DNA from: Leucocoprinus leucothites | Lineage: Eukaryota; Basidiomycota; Agaricomycetes; Agaricales; Agaricaceae | NCBI GenBank assembly: GCA_013368445.1 | Contig: JAACJO010000065.1 | Location: 1 to 52,351, forward strand | Direction of reading: 5' to 3' | DNA: 52,351 bases | Shown: positions 11,558-23,454 of the stretch, piece after piece | Layout: every line of letters begins with the position of its first letter | Numbering within the stretch: the stretch's first letter is position 1 | Translations under genes and position numbers: made by a program | The notes under the pieces: model-generated | Databases searched by the model: none | The model's input: the letters and a program-made list of their open reading frames with translations, nothing else | Told to the model about the DNA's origin: nothing

Positions 11558-14500
11558 ATGAAGCCAGGTGGACTCCTGCCTCTGCAGGTGCCTTCTCCAC
11601 CGCCGTATCCTGGATCACAACGGTCACCTCATCTCAAACTGGTGCTTCGTATCCTCACATTATCCTTCGTTGCTCTTGTCTATTTCGGCTTCACGCACCA
11701 CTACATTGATGTCGGCACCACTGACCGTTCTCGCTTCCAAACCGTCACTCGACCCGATATCCTCGCTCACCGACAGTCTCTCGTAGACCAGTGTAGGAAC
11801 ATACACTCTCCTGCAGGCCCATCTCCCGATTTTGATCCTGCAACCCGCCTCGACAACGACGGCCGCTCTGAACGCTTTGTCGAGGGAACAAAGCCTACCT
11901 TGATCCGAAACGCGAAGATCTGGACGGGTCATGACGATGGAAAGGAGGTCATTCGTGGAGATGTGCTGTTGGATCGTGGGCTTGTGGTTGACGTTGGGAA
12001 GATACACGACAAACATCTTCAAGACCTGAAGCGTTTGGATGTGATTGATGCGAAAGGACGCTGGGTGACCCCTGGCCTGGTGGACTTACACTCCCATATC
12101 GGCGTTGACAGCTCGCCGCATCTCGACGGTGCGTGATTGAGCTCTCTTGTTCAATGAGAACTGCTGACCCTCTGGTTCACCCACACAGGCGCTGCTGACA
12201 CCAACTCACGCAAAGCACCCATCCTTCCATGGCTCCGAAGCATCGACGGGATCAACACGCACGATCGAGCGTTCGAGCTCACCGTTTCAGGAGGGGTTAC
12301 TACAGTACAGGTTCTCCCTGGAAGCGCAAACAATATCGGTACGACCTTCCGTTTAATGCCGTTCCGTCTCTTTATGGCTCACGCTCAATGCAGGTGGTCA
12401 AGCGTTCATTATCAAGCTACGCCCGACTTCCGAAAAGTCCACGATATCTAAAGTTCTTGAACCTCCGCAAACACTCGTCACACCTTCTTCGAACGTCTCT
12501 CACCTGCGCTGGCGACACATGAAGTACGCACTCCCCTCTTCCTCTGTACATCCCTTTGACATCTTGATCTCATACTCCTCAGGCACGCATGCGGCGAAAA
12601 CATTGACCGCGTCCACTCTCAAGTTCGCATGGACGCTGCATGGAACTTTCGTCAAGCTTACCACACAGCCAATGACATCAAGAACGCCCAAGATGCCTTT
12701 TGTGACGCTGTTGAGGCTGAAGAGTGGGATGCTGTAGATGGGAAGACTTTGCCGGAGGATTATCAGTGGGAGAGTTTGGTTGACGTATTGAGAGGGAAAG
12801 TTCGGGTAAGTTGCAGTTCTTTTCTCTTTTCAACGCGCCGATTATCTGACTTTATGAGTGTAGCTCTCGATTCATTGCTATGAGGTACACCACAATCTCT
12901 TGAAATTTTCGTTTGTGCCCCACGCTGATTCTCATGCCTTTACCTGATAGGCCGTCGACTTGGACATGATCATCCGCGTAAGCACGCTCTCCCATTACTC
13001 CTCAACTTTGGCTTACCCTCCCTATCCTTCACGCCCTCAGCTCTCCAACGAATTCAAGTTCCACGTCCACTCTTTCCACCACGGAGGCGATACGCACCTC
13101 GTACCTGACCTCTTAAAGAAAACCTTCGTACGTCATTTTTCTGTTAAGTACAGCTAATGCTCTATGTGTAATGATACAGGGTGGTGCGCCAACAATCGCG
13201 CTCTTCGCTTCCAATGCACGCAAAAAACGCGAAGCGTACCGGAACTCTGAGTTCGCTCCTAGGATTCTCGCGGCTAACAATATATCAGTCGTCATGAAGG
13301 TATGTCGCTCTTGAAACACGAAACTCTTACTGACCTTCATTGTTATTATAGTCCGATCATCCAGTGTTAAATAGTCGCTACCTTCTCTACGAGGCTCAAC
13401 AAGCACATTATTACGGCCTCAGCACCGAGTTGGCTTTGGCGTCTGTTACGACGACGCCTGCGAAAGCCGCTGGGATGAGTCATCGGGTTGGGTTCTTGAG
13501 CAAAGGTATCAACCATTCCTTCTTCTTTTCCATCACTCGTTGGCTCACCACCAATGCCCCTTGCACCAGGCTACGATGCAGGTAGGCACCTGTCTCTCCA
13601 TCTCACTCTTTCATCACCATTCATTGACTTAATTATAAAAATTTCCGCGCAGACGTCGTCATATGGGACTCCCACCCCCTCGCCATCGGCGCAACGCCCG
13701 CACAAGTCATCATCGACGGCATACACCAACTGTCTTCTCCCCACGTCAACACTAAACCCTTCCTCCTCCAACGTCCACCCAAAACGCCAAACTTTGACAA
13801 AGAAGCCAGGGAGACAATCGAATACGACGGATTACCACCACTTCGCCCTCATGCTCATCGAAGATACGTAGATGGGGAAATCGTCAAGGTGGTCAACGTT
13901 TCGACTATCCGGACGGGTGAGGAGGAGGAAGTCGAAGATGCTGGCTCAAAAGACGTGTACATCCATAATGGTAAAATATTTTGCACTACCGATACCGGAT
14001 CTCCTTGTCTTTCCGGGTCCTCTATTCTCGACGTTCAGGACATCAAGGAAGTACTCGACCTCCGTGGTGGTGCTCTCCTGCCTGGACTTACATCTTTTGG
14101 ATCACCACTCGGTCTAGAAGAAATCGCGCAAGAGCCCTCAACGAATGATGGGAGTGTTCCCGATGCACTCACTGGGTCCGTACCCTCGATTATTGGCGGG
14201 ACGAGTGCGGTGGTGAGGGCTGTTGATGGGCTGACCTTTAATGGGCGTAATCTTTTGTATGCTTAACCTTTTTTCTTTCTCTACACCTTTCTTGCAGCGC
14301 TGATGATGGGTATTACCCCGGTTTGGTTTTGCAGACATGCGTATCGTGGGGGTGTCACTCGAGCTATAACTCCTCCTTCGGGAAGTGGCTTCATCCAAGG
14401 TCTTTCAACTGAGATTTTCACTGGGGCCGAGAATTCTCTCGAGCCTCGTGCCATAATCCAGGAAGAGGTTGCGTTGCATGCCACTATCAGTCACAGCGTT

Positions 14501-15317
14501 GACGCAAGTATCAGTACACAAATCACTGCCCTCCGTCAATTACTGTTTGAATCCAATACAACAGCCTGGCAGCGCGTTCGCAACGTACGTCACACTCTCT
14601 TCTAACTTTCTCCTTCTTCAGGAGCCTCACGCGTGTATGAGTAGAGAGAAATCCCGCTCGTCATCAACGTTGACAGTGCGGATATCATGTCAACTCTCAT
14701 TCTCCTGAAAGAATCATACCGTCGCTCGACACGCAGCGATTTCGACCTCACCTTTACTGGTGCAGCAGAGTCCCATCTCATCGCGGAGGATATCGCCAAG
14801 GCCGGGATAAGTGTTGTTGTGACCAAGCCAAGGCCGTTCCCTGGAACTTGGGAGGGCCAGAGAATGTGCGTTCCACTTCTTCCTTTTTATCTCATTGCTA
14901 CTTAATTCGTGGTGCATTTATAGACTACCTGGAGCGCCGTTGACACATCATGGAACTGTGATGAAGCTCTTGGACGCTGGTGTTAACGTGGGTATCGGCA
15001 TTGTGGATGGGTACGATGTGCGGAATACACGCTTTGAAGCAGCTTGGGTGCGTATCCCTCATAAACCTTGACATCCACTTACAATACTCGTCTCCCAGTT
15101 GGCGGTCAACTCGTTTAGAGAAATCGGGCTATGGACCTCTTACAAGCTCGTTTCTATCAATGTACAGAGAGCACTTGGCGCTGGGAGCCGTCGTCGGTAC
15201 GGCGTGAGCAATATCACTCCAGAGCTGGTAGCCTATGAAGGAGGGGGTTGGTCGGATTTCGAGAGTAAAGTTGTTGGAGTGTTTTCGAGTGAAGGTGGAT
15301 TTACGGAACTATTTTGA
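11558..15317 (+). CDS. Membrane-anchored amidohydrolase, imidazolonepropionase/CE9-like (about 970 aa, 15 exons)
   Basis: Metal-dependent hydrolase of the amidohydrolase superfamily, of the long fungal form often labelled carbohydrate esterase 9. Exons: 11558-12128, 12189-12338, 12394-12523, 12583-12805, 12864-12884, 12951-12977, 13041-13127, 13180-13299, 13352-13505, 13570-13581, 13653-14256, 14335-14584, 14645-14865, 14924-15047, 15099-15317; together 2913 nt, in frame. Residues about 27-45 form one transmembrane segment, suggesting a type II membrane protein. GLVDLHSHIGVD (His178, His180) is the first metal site; SIHCYE (His362), HVHSFHHGGD (His382-388) and SDHP (Asp445) supply the rest. 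The second half repeats a weaker amidohydrolase-like fold (GGALLPGLTSFGSPLG) that lacks the HxH pair. The start is ATG 11558, with a good CCACC context. Substrate is not known. Confidence 0.9.
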
Positions 15318-16433
15318 TGTGCGGATTTACTGTCTTCCATGTACTTGAATAGTGTCAATGAGTTTAACGGAATATGGATAAAACAGTTGTCAAGTAATGA
15401 AAACATATCTCATGCCACCAAAATGACATGTATGGACTTCCAAACCATCACTCTACCAAAATACCAGAAGTAGGCGTGAAAGAGACAACAAGGGATGTTT
15501 ATTGGAGTAAAGAAGCTATGTGTAGAAAGGCCAATGTGTGGGGAGAGATGATGCTGTGTACTGATAGTAATGCTTTTGTGCGATTCGTAACTAGCTGATA
15601 CTGTACATCATCAACAGCCACTCCCAGAAAGCAAAATACTCATTTGGTGATAAAGTAATACAGTCTGATCAGTGTGCCAGTGACAAAGAAATTGCACTGT
15701 TTTACTTCTATCTATGCAAGGCTGTGAACAGGAAACTATGTAGATGGGTGCTTGAAGAAATCTGCTTTCTCTGACAGCACCCTTCAATCTGACACACAGG
15801 CTTATTCCTTGTTCACCAGATTGCTGGTGAATTGCTACCACAGCATTTGTATGATGAAGCAGCAATTGTATGGTAGCTGCATACACTAGACCAGAATCCA
15901 ATGTCATCTCTGCAGTATATTACAAGTGTATTATGGAACTCACAACTCACCTTGCCAAAAGACACCTTCATTGCCAGTCTAATATCCCCAACATATTTTC
16001 CAGGTACTGAGGGGTTAGAGTCCTGACATCCCTGGAGTACAAGCATCCATGGCCAGGATGGGACAGCAAATGAGTGGCTATTGTGAATGGTCATAGATGG
16101 TTTGCTGAGACAGCAGAGGGGGCCATCATCAAGAGTAATGGCCTGAGTGATTGAGCAGAGGCTTGCAGGGAAATGGGTGTGGTCTGGATGGCCTAGGACC
16201 CATTGGTGATGGTTGTGGGGGACATGCTGGTGAGGTGGAGCAATGGCTATCATGTGATAGTAATCACAGCTGATGAGTGATAGTTGGTAATGGCACAGAG
16301 GATGCAAGAGTGACATAGGATAGTATGAGTGGTGCACTAGAATGGCCATTGATGGCTGCGATTGGTGAGGGGGATGTAGATGATGGCCTTGAGTGATGGC
16401 CTAGGTGACTTAGTGGCCATCAACATCACCTAG

Positions 16434-16725
16434 AGTTGTCACTCCAGTCATGTGCCAATGAAGGATCCAAGGGAGAGCAATAGTCTGGTCATTGCTCTGA
16501 TCATGTAATGGCTGGGTTTGAGGAATGGGGTCATTAATCCAGTCATGTGTTTGTCAAGGACCCAAAGGGAAATGGTGATGTGGTCATCACTCAGGTCATA
16601 TGCTAGCTAAAGCAGTGAGGCTAGAGTCATTGCTCTGGTCATGTGCCAGCTAGGGAGCAATGAGGGTTTGTCACTGATCCAGTCATATGCCAATCAGAGG
16701 CAATCCATGGTGAGGTCTGGATCTA
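16434..16725. repeat. Degenerate minisatellite, about 6 units of 42-55 bp
   Basis: A recurring core, roughly GTCATTGCTCTGGTCATGTG, starts near 16434, 16490, 16531, 16584, 16628 and 16673, each followed by a purine-rich tail such as CCAGCTAGGGAGCAATGAGG. Units differ by many substitutions and small indels. Similar TGATGGCC/GTGATGG words upstream (16130-16430) may be older units of the same array. Confidence 0.55.
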
Positions 16726-17854
16726 ACAATAGGCCACTAGATCACTTACAGCAAAATTGCACAGATACTAGATCTTGTAATGATGGAAGAGAGGTGATGT
16801 GATCAGTCATGGGTTTTTGGGAGTGGCTATCAGGAGCACCAGAAATTGCCAGGATCAGTCACTGGATCAGTTCCTGTTGAGGCTGGATTTCCTTAATTTT
16901 TAATTAATTACTGGAAAATTCATAGCTCCCTCAGTATTTATTGCTTTACCATGATTTAGGCATAAAATGATTGACAAAATGAGGGGATCTCAGAGATATA
17001 GTTTTTGGGGCTGTACAACATTTTTTTGATACTGGAGCTCCAACACTTGGTACCAAGTGTGAGGGATAATACTGATAGGACCTGCACTAGCACCCATGCA
17101 CACAAAAGCTATGTCACTATTATCAGTTCCATCATATGAGATGGTCATAAAAGTGACAATCCCTTTCTCAGAGCCCATGCAAGCCCTCAATACCATTGAC
17201 AAGGGACTGCCCATACCTGTTTTTCTATTTTAATCTGATTCACCAACTCCATAAATTGAAATCATACACACTCCAAGTCCAATTCTGGAGCTTGCCTGGT
17301 CAGTGCAAGCTATAGTCCCTGTTGACTCCTGATTACAACAGGAGTGGGCTCACAAAGAGAGTGAGAGTGTTGCTGTGGTTACTAAGATGCTGGATATGCA
17401 GGGTGGAGATGTAGATGCTGCTGGGTATGCAGGTTGAGGATGGTGCAAGAAGCAGTACTGCCATCATGAGAGATGTGTCTAGTGCCAGTGCACTCTCTGC
17501 TAGAGAGGTTTGTTGTGCCAAAGGACAGGGAATGTGTCAATGCAGACCTTACATAGAAAATTAGTTAGTGTGGCAGCTAGTAGAGCATATGAGGAAGACA
17601 TCCAGGTCACACATGCTGAAGGTGTGGTTCAAGACTCAAGCCACCCTGGGGCAGATGATGGCCAGGATAGACATTGTGGGGCCAACAATTTGGTGCTGTT
17701 ATCCAGCATCTATCTCAGTAACAACAACATGACCATGATCACCTCATACCCTCCTCTTGCCCAACCAGAATCACACTTCTGACTACCAACCAACCCAGCT
17801 CTCTCTATACCACTATCACATTCATTCTTGTCAGCTGCTCTAGAATTGTCACAT

Positions 17855-18055
17855 CAATCACCATCACAACTTTGTGTACCCATGCCTGTATCATTGCCAC
17901 ATCCACTCCATGAACAACTAATGGCACTGTTGCCCTTATGTTATATCCACCTTGAGGATGAGGACTCAATACTTCCCTGTTGTCTATTACAAACAATCAC
18001 CTTATCACATGCACATCTATGATACCCTGATATCTTTCATCTTCACTGCTGGTGA
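17855..18055. repeat. Diverged direct repeat, copy A (partner near 19545-19770)
   Basis: By eye this matches 19545-19770 in the same orientation: both contain CCTGTATCA followed by CCACATCCACTCC or AGATCCACTCC, then a segment beginning CTTGAGGATGAGGACTC here and CTTGAAGAACTCGGAAC there, and ending CCCTGAT. Copy A ends at the target site of the solo LTR. The partner keeps some CG where this copy has TG or CA. Confidence 0.4.
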
Positions 18056-18059
18056 TATC

Positions 18060-18714
18060 TGTCAAGAACTGGGTTACTAAAGGACAGATGTGTGGAGCTG
18101 ATGTTCAAGACTGGATGTCTATGACAGAGGAGCAGAGATGACTGATCTGGTCATTGAACACAGGAGTGGGTCTTGGCCTCAACTTATGTGTTGTGCCACT
18201 ACTGATGCTGACCCAGATTTCAGAAATAGATAGAGACAGGAGGGCAAGGAGAGAGCAGAGGTCAGACAAGATAGTAACACATGACTTAGTTGATTATCAG
18301 ACTAAGGAATATGGTAAAAGTTTGGCTACATATATACAATACAGCAGATAGGATCAGATAACAAATAACAAAGACATTGTGGAAAAAGGATAAGAGGATA
18401 AGAATGGCATCTGATATATTGGAAAGGCTAGAAGATAAGAATGCCTGAAACATTGGAGGAGACTATGAATGATATGACATGTGAAAGTCTGAATACAACA
18501 CACAAGAAGATATAGGATAGGAAAGAAGAGTGGAGCAAGTTGAGTGGAAGCAAATTGAGTGGAAGCAATCTGAGTGAAAGTAAGTCAAGTTAAGTGGAAG
18601 CAAGTCAAGGTAAAGGGACAGAAGCAAAAAGAGAATAGAAATTCTAAGTTAGAAATACAAAGGTAAGATGGAGTACATGCCAGCTGGACTGTGAGGGTGG
18701 GTTAGGTCATGACA
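18060..18714 (+). mobile_element. Solo LTR, older copy (655 bp)
   Basis: Begins TGTCAAGAACTGGGTTAC and ends GGTCATGACA, the TG...CA ends of a long terminal repeat. It is flanked by a perfect 5-bp target duplication, ATATC at 18055-18059 and 18715-18719. The reverse complement of 30613-31207 aligns along its length. No internal retrotransposon sequence adjoins, so it is a solo LTR left by recombination. It is strongly CG-depleted compared with the other copy, so it inserted earlier. A TATATACAATAC segment near 18330, shared with the other copy, could be the LTR promoter. Confidence 0.85.
18528..18622. repeat. Short tandem repeat inside the older LTR
   Basis: About six imperfect units of 12-16 bp with the core GAGTGGAAGCAA/AAGTGGAAGCAAG. 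The younger LTR copy has only one or two such units at the matching place, so the array expanded after or between the two insertions, and accounts for much of the length difference (655 against 595 bp). Confidence 0.6.
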
Positions 18715-20048
18715 ATATCCAATGATGCTTTTATTACCACCATTCAGAGATTGTGTGCCTATACAGTAGATATGAGGATGGAACTTTGGATTTCAGACAA
18801 TATTATAGAAAGGGTATACCAAGTGCTGTTTATATTCCCAGGCACACTTTCATCAACTACACCAGCTCCTCATGATCAGGCTGGTGGTGATCATGTCCAT
18901 AGTGGATCATTTGCAGATGTGGAGGCTCAAATGCTGGTGTTTATTGATGGGACAGGTCCAATGATTTGCAAGCTGTGAAGTCATTTGAATGGAAGTAGGA
19001 GGGTATAGAGCATGACACTATGGTTGTGAAGTAATAGTAAGATATAATCCACATTCTTTTCTCTCCACACATTACAAATACAATGATGACTGAAGCTACA
19101 CTCCTGTTGTTGGCCTTGTGTTCTACACACAACTCAGTATTAACCAATTGCACTAGTGGTAGAAGGTGGTCATTATGGATCCAAACACTAAGATACCACC
19201 TAACCTACAATCCCTCAGACCAGCAGCACCCATACCAACATTTGAGATTACCTTGATGAGTCAAAACCAATCTTCCTATATGATATGACAATACAATGTA
19301 CAGGTACTACAAACATTATGAAATTACTAGACTAAACTTGATTTCACTTTCACTTCAACCTTGCTCCATGGATTGTTTTCTAGCAGTCAACAGTTGCTCT
19401 CTATGAGGCAAGAAGATCATTGGTCTCCTGGTGATGCCAGCATGGATTTGGGAGTATTGGAACTGGGTCATATTTCTTGGGACAGTCAGGAATGTAGACA
19501 ATAAGTACATCAATGTATATACTTGGGATGATGGCTCCCACCATCATCACACCAACCACTTGCACCACTTCTGGTGCCTAAACCTGTATCACCACTAGAT
19601 CCACTCCTCAAAAAACCCACAGATCCACAAAGGTATTATTGCCACATCCAGTGCATATCTCATGCATGTCACATCACCCTTGAAGAACTCGGAACTTCTC
19701 TGGGTTTGATGACAAATGTCACCTCATCTCGTGCATCCAAGGTGCCCTGATGGTGAATAACCATTCTTTGTTTTCATCAATGGTGATCTTCATCCAGTGG
19801 TATTTTGAGCACTATTGTTCAGATACTGGATGGTTATGGAAGGTATGAGGGCGGAGCTTGGGAGTCAGATTTTGGATGAGAGGGCTGCAGGATGGGCATA
19901 TGAAGCATTACTGATGCTGCCTGGTAATAATGGTCACGAGGGTAAGGAGCAGGAATATGTGGATTACTAAATTGGATTTAGTTTGGGTGGACTTTGGAAC
20001 TGTTGACGTTCGAACTGGCACGTTAATTTCAACTTTTAGGAACTCATA

Positions 20049-20258
20049 CAGTGGCTCAAAAAACTGTCCCAATGTTTTCGCATTTTGGACATATTTGCTA
20101 ATACCAGGGCAGATATATGGCCTAGCATCCTGAAAATATTCACACAGGTACCTTGACATATTGGGCGCATATATTCCCATGATCACATGACCTTGTCCAT
20201 CAATGAATTAGTAATGAATTATTAAAAATATCTACTCATTGGGACAGTTTTTTGACCC
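20049..20258 (+). repeat. Left terminal inverted repeat with nested inverted ends
   Basis: Besides pairing with 21432-21641, this 210-bp arm is itself bounded by inverted copies of one motif: AAAAAACTGTCCCAATG at its outer edge (20058-20074) and CATTGGGACAGTTTTTT at its inner edge (about 20237-20253). Each arm therefore resembles a small MITE. Confidence 0.88.
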
Positions 20259-20360
20259 CCTGTCAGCCTCCCAGTATCTATCTTGTAACATGCCAGGGGA
20301 GCATCAGGGCAGGTGTGGGAGTAGTAAACAAGATCATGTGACCTTGGTTGACATGTTGAG

Positions 20361-21415
20361 ATGGCTACAACTGTCTTTCTTCCTGCCACTACATCATGAA
20401 AGCTATCTCCTCTACCTAATACTCCCAAGTCACTTCTCTTCTCAAAGATGGCTATTCCTTGTGCCATATTGAACATAAAACTAGTCTAGGCAAGTCTACT
20501 GTTGGGAGGATCAATAAAGAAGTTGATGGGGACAAGGAAAACAACAAGGGAGGACGTCCTTCCAAGCTTTCTCCTCATGATAAAAAAGCAATAATTCACC
20601 AAATAACCTCTGGAAAGCTAGATAATGCTGTCCAGGCTACAAATTTCATTAACTCTACTCTGTCTGACCCTGTCACACCCCAAACTGTCAGAAATACCCT
20701 TCAGGATAATGGATTTTGCTCTGTAACCAAGATCAAATGACCTCTACTCAAAAAGCAACATTGTGAGGAATGCCTTGACTCTGCACATGAACATAGGAAT
20801 TGGACAGTGGAGGACTGGAAGAGGGTGTTGTGGACAGATGAAACAAAGATCAACAGGATTGGGTCAGATGGAAAGGTGTATACCTGGAAGGAGAGGGGGG
20901 AACCACTGTCAGATAGGACCACTCTCCCTACTGTCAAACATGGAGGAGGTGGTAACATGATGGTGTGGGGGTGTATGGGGTGGAATAGGGTAGGAAAGCT
21001 GATTGAGGTTCAAGGGAATATGGATGCAGTGAAATACTGCGAGATTTTGGACAATGGGGTGGTGGAAAGCTTTGAAAAGTTGGAGATAGAGGAGGAGGAG
21101 AGGATATTCCAGCAGGATAATGACCCAAAACACACCTCAAAACTGGGACAACAATGGTTTGTGGACAACAACATTCAAGTTCTACTATGGCCTGCACAAT
21201 CCCCTGACCTAAATCCCATTGAACACCTCTGGACCTACCTGAAGGACCAGCTGAAGGCATATGAAAGACCACCCAAGGGAGTATTTGAATTGTGGGAGAG
21301 GCTAGTAGAGGAGTGGAATAAGATTCCAGCAGAAAGGTGCCAAAGGCTGATAGAAACCATGCCCAGAAGGATTGAGGCAGTTATCAGGGCAAGAGGAGGT
21401 CATACAAAGTATTGA
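20361..21415 (+). pseudogene. Tc1-family transposase, broken
   Basis: Catalyses cut-and-paste transposition when intact. From ATG 20361 the frame meets TGA at 20397-20399, then needs a shift near 20423 to enter the helix-turn-helix part (SLLKDGYS, GKSTVGRI). A second in-frame TGA lies at 20738-20740, directly after KIK and before PLLKKQH. Beyond it the catalytic domain is open to TGA at 21413: WTDETKI (first Asp), FQQDNDPKHTS (second Asp) and SPDLNPIEHLW (Glu), with 34 residues between the second Asp and the Glu, i.e. DD34E. Both TGA stops are explained by C-to-T change of a CGA arginine codon, matching CpG deamination in this block. The element is not autonomous now. Confidence 0.88.
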
Positions 21416-21431
21416 GTAGGTAGATAACAGA

Positions 21432-21641
21432 GGGTCAAAAAACTGTCCCAATGAGTAGATATTTTCGATAATTCATTATTAATTCATTGATGGACAAGGT
21501 CATGTGATCATGTGAATATATGCGCCCAATATGTCAAGGTACCTGTGTGAATATTTTCAGGATGCTAGGCCATATATCTGCCCTGGTATTAGCAAATATG
21601 TCCAAAATGCGAAAACATTGGGACAGTTTTTTGAGCCACTG
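21432..21641 (-). repeat. Right terminal inverted repeat with nested inverted ends
   Basis: Reverse complement of the left arm with about four mismatches over 210 bp. It also opens and closes with inverted copies of AAAAAACTGTCCCAATG. The right arm keeps a TCGA where the left has TTAA. Confidence 0.88.
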
Positions 21642-23191
21642 TAACATAATTACTAGTTTCAACCTTAGCTAATCTAGTGGGCAAGCTCCATATGTTATAC
21701 ACCTAGCAAAGCAAGTACCAAAGCAACAGGATAATGCCAATTGCCAGTTTGTGATTGTATAGTGTGTATACTTCCAACAAAGTGAGTGTATTAGGAAGGA
21801 ATTCATTAACATAAGCCAGTGCATACTTCACATCATTATAATGAGCTTGAGGTTGAACAACAATGCTATGGATATCTCCAATTGAAGCTTCAATCACCTA
21901 TGATGAGCTTCAGTTTGTGATTGGGATGGCAAACACATAACAGCAGTACTATGTGATTATGTAAGAAAGGCATAATCAAAAGTTGCTTTATACTCACACA
22001 TGGCCTATAAGAGTGAGATATCTGCTCATAGGAAATAATGCTTTGACTGTCCAAATTGAGTGTCTAGACCACTCTTATTCAGAATAATCTAACTATTATT
22101 TGATAACCAAGTATAATACCCCCAAATATACTGAATCTCATATTGCAATATGATGGCATGATCATCCAGAAGTAAAGCTAGGCCTACTATTGGAGAACAC
22201 ATTGATTGATGTTAATGTGACTGGAATACAAGCTATGTCTAACCAGGAGGGGCACACTATTCATATGCTGTCTTATGAGAGTCTAGTTCAACATGGAAAT
22301 AGGACTGGTATTATTTAGCTTGCCCTTTGTGTGTAGTTATACATGTCTAGTTCATGCACAGGAAAGGCAAATGTAGGGTAGGAGTTTGGTAACAGGAGGG
22401 TGTTCAGATTGCATTTAAGATAATCACTTGGGGGTATTATTGCTTGAAATAAACCCACTCTATCACTTGGTGGTATTTATTGACATAAAATGTATGTACA
22501 TTCTGTGTTTGATGATTGCAATATGAGTCCTCTGCCTGAGTGCAGTCTTATTTATAGGCACCATTGAGAATCAGGCATTTAGAGAGGGGCTTTGGTATGG
22601 AGATCATCTGACTACAAATGTCTGATATGAGCTCAGCTTTTTGCCATTATGTGTGATATGTATACATGCCTAGAACACATTCAAATGCCTTGTTAGTCTT
22701 CAATCCTGACAAATGGTTGACAGGTGCTTATCAATAACATAGTTAATTATCTGTCTACTATTCCAGTCATCTCAGTTTGTAAGATCATATAATTTTACCC
22801 TATTTAATATGCCTGATTTTCTCTTCAAAGCTTGATTCCTACAACCTACACTTGTTAGCAACAAGACCCCCACAGTTCCTATCAGCTGCTTCTTTGTAAA
22901 AATAGGCCAAGGGGTCTCCATTCACACTTTCATCAGTGGTGGAAAGTCCAGTAACTGAGTCATGTATAGTGTATCTCTAGAAGGATGCCTCTATCAATAT
23001 GAGTCAACAAAGTAAAGAGTAAGTGACCCTTCTATAACAAAACAAAATTGTGAGTATAGCTGAATCTAACAGCTGTTTGGGCTTCTGGACTAAAGATGTT
23101 GTCCTAAGAGGTAAAGTGATGAGGAAACAAGTGAAGATGAGTTTGAGAAAAGCAAAAACTTTGAGGTGAGGTAGATAAATAATTAACACTA

Positions 23192-23454
23192 GGTCTGGAA
23201 TTACCTAAGTACTAGTATGTATGCAATATATATAAAAGATATACTGTAAACAGAATTTATATACATTCTAGTTTTTTTGTAAAATATATACAATCTTGTT
23301 TACAGTATATTTGACAAAACATGCATTTTAAAGATATATTTTAAATATGATTTAAATATATCTTATATAAAAAATAGTATTATGTGTAATTTTTGTTTAC
23401 AGTACATCTTGTATATATTTTGCATATATATTAGTTTCTATGTGGACCTGGGCT
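23192..23454. mobile_element. Probable MITE, AT-rich, 263 bp
   Basis: A very AT-rich stretch whose two outer 60-65 bp are imperfect inverted repeats: the left contains ATATACTGTAAACAGA near its inner end, and the right, read on the other strand, GATGTACTGTAAACAAA. A second inverted pair, ACTGTAAACA and TGTTTACAGT, lies within 23240-23310. TA dinucleotides flank both ends (23190-23191, 23455-23456). No coding capacity. Family cannot be assigned by eye. Confidence 0.5.

Larger units (their letters stand above)
20049..21641 (+). mobile_element. Tc1/mariner DNA transposon, 1593 bp, with 210-bp inverted terminal repeats
   Basis: Flanked by TA on both sides (20047-20048 and 21642-21643), the Tc1/mariner target duplication. 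Ends read CAGTGGCTCAAAAAACTG inward from each side. The two 210-bp terminal repeats (20049-20258 and 21432-21641) differ at about four positions. Between them lies a plus-strand transposase with the DD34E catalytic pattern but with in-frame stops. The terminal repeats keep CG dinucleotides while the flanks have nearly none, so the element arrived after most of the surrounding decay. Confidence 0.92.

Noticed and set aside
15813..16349. 178-codon minus-strand frame in the repeat block
   Set aside because: Composition is dominated by His, Ser and Tyr from CA/TG-rich sequence, there is no domain, and no splice structure. CpG-depleted DNA yields such frames by chance.
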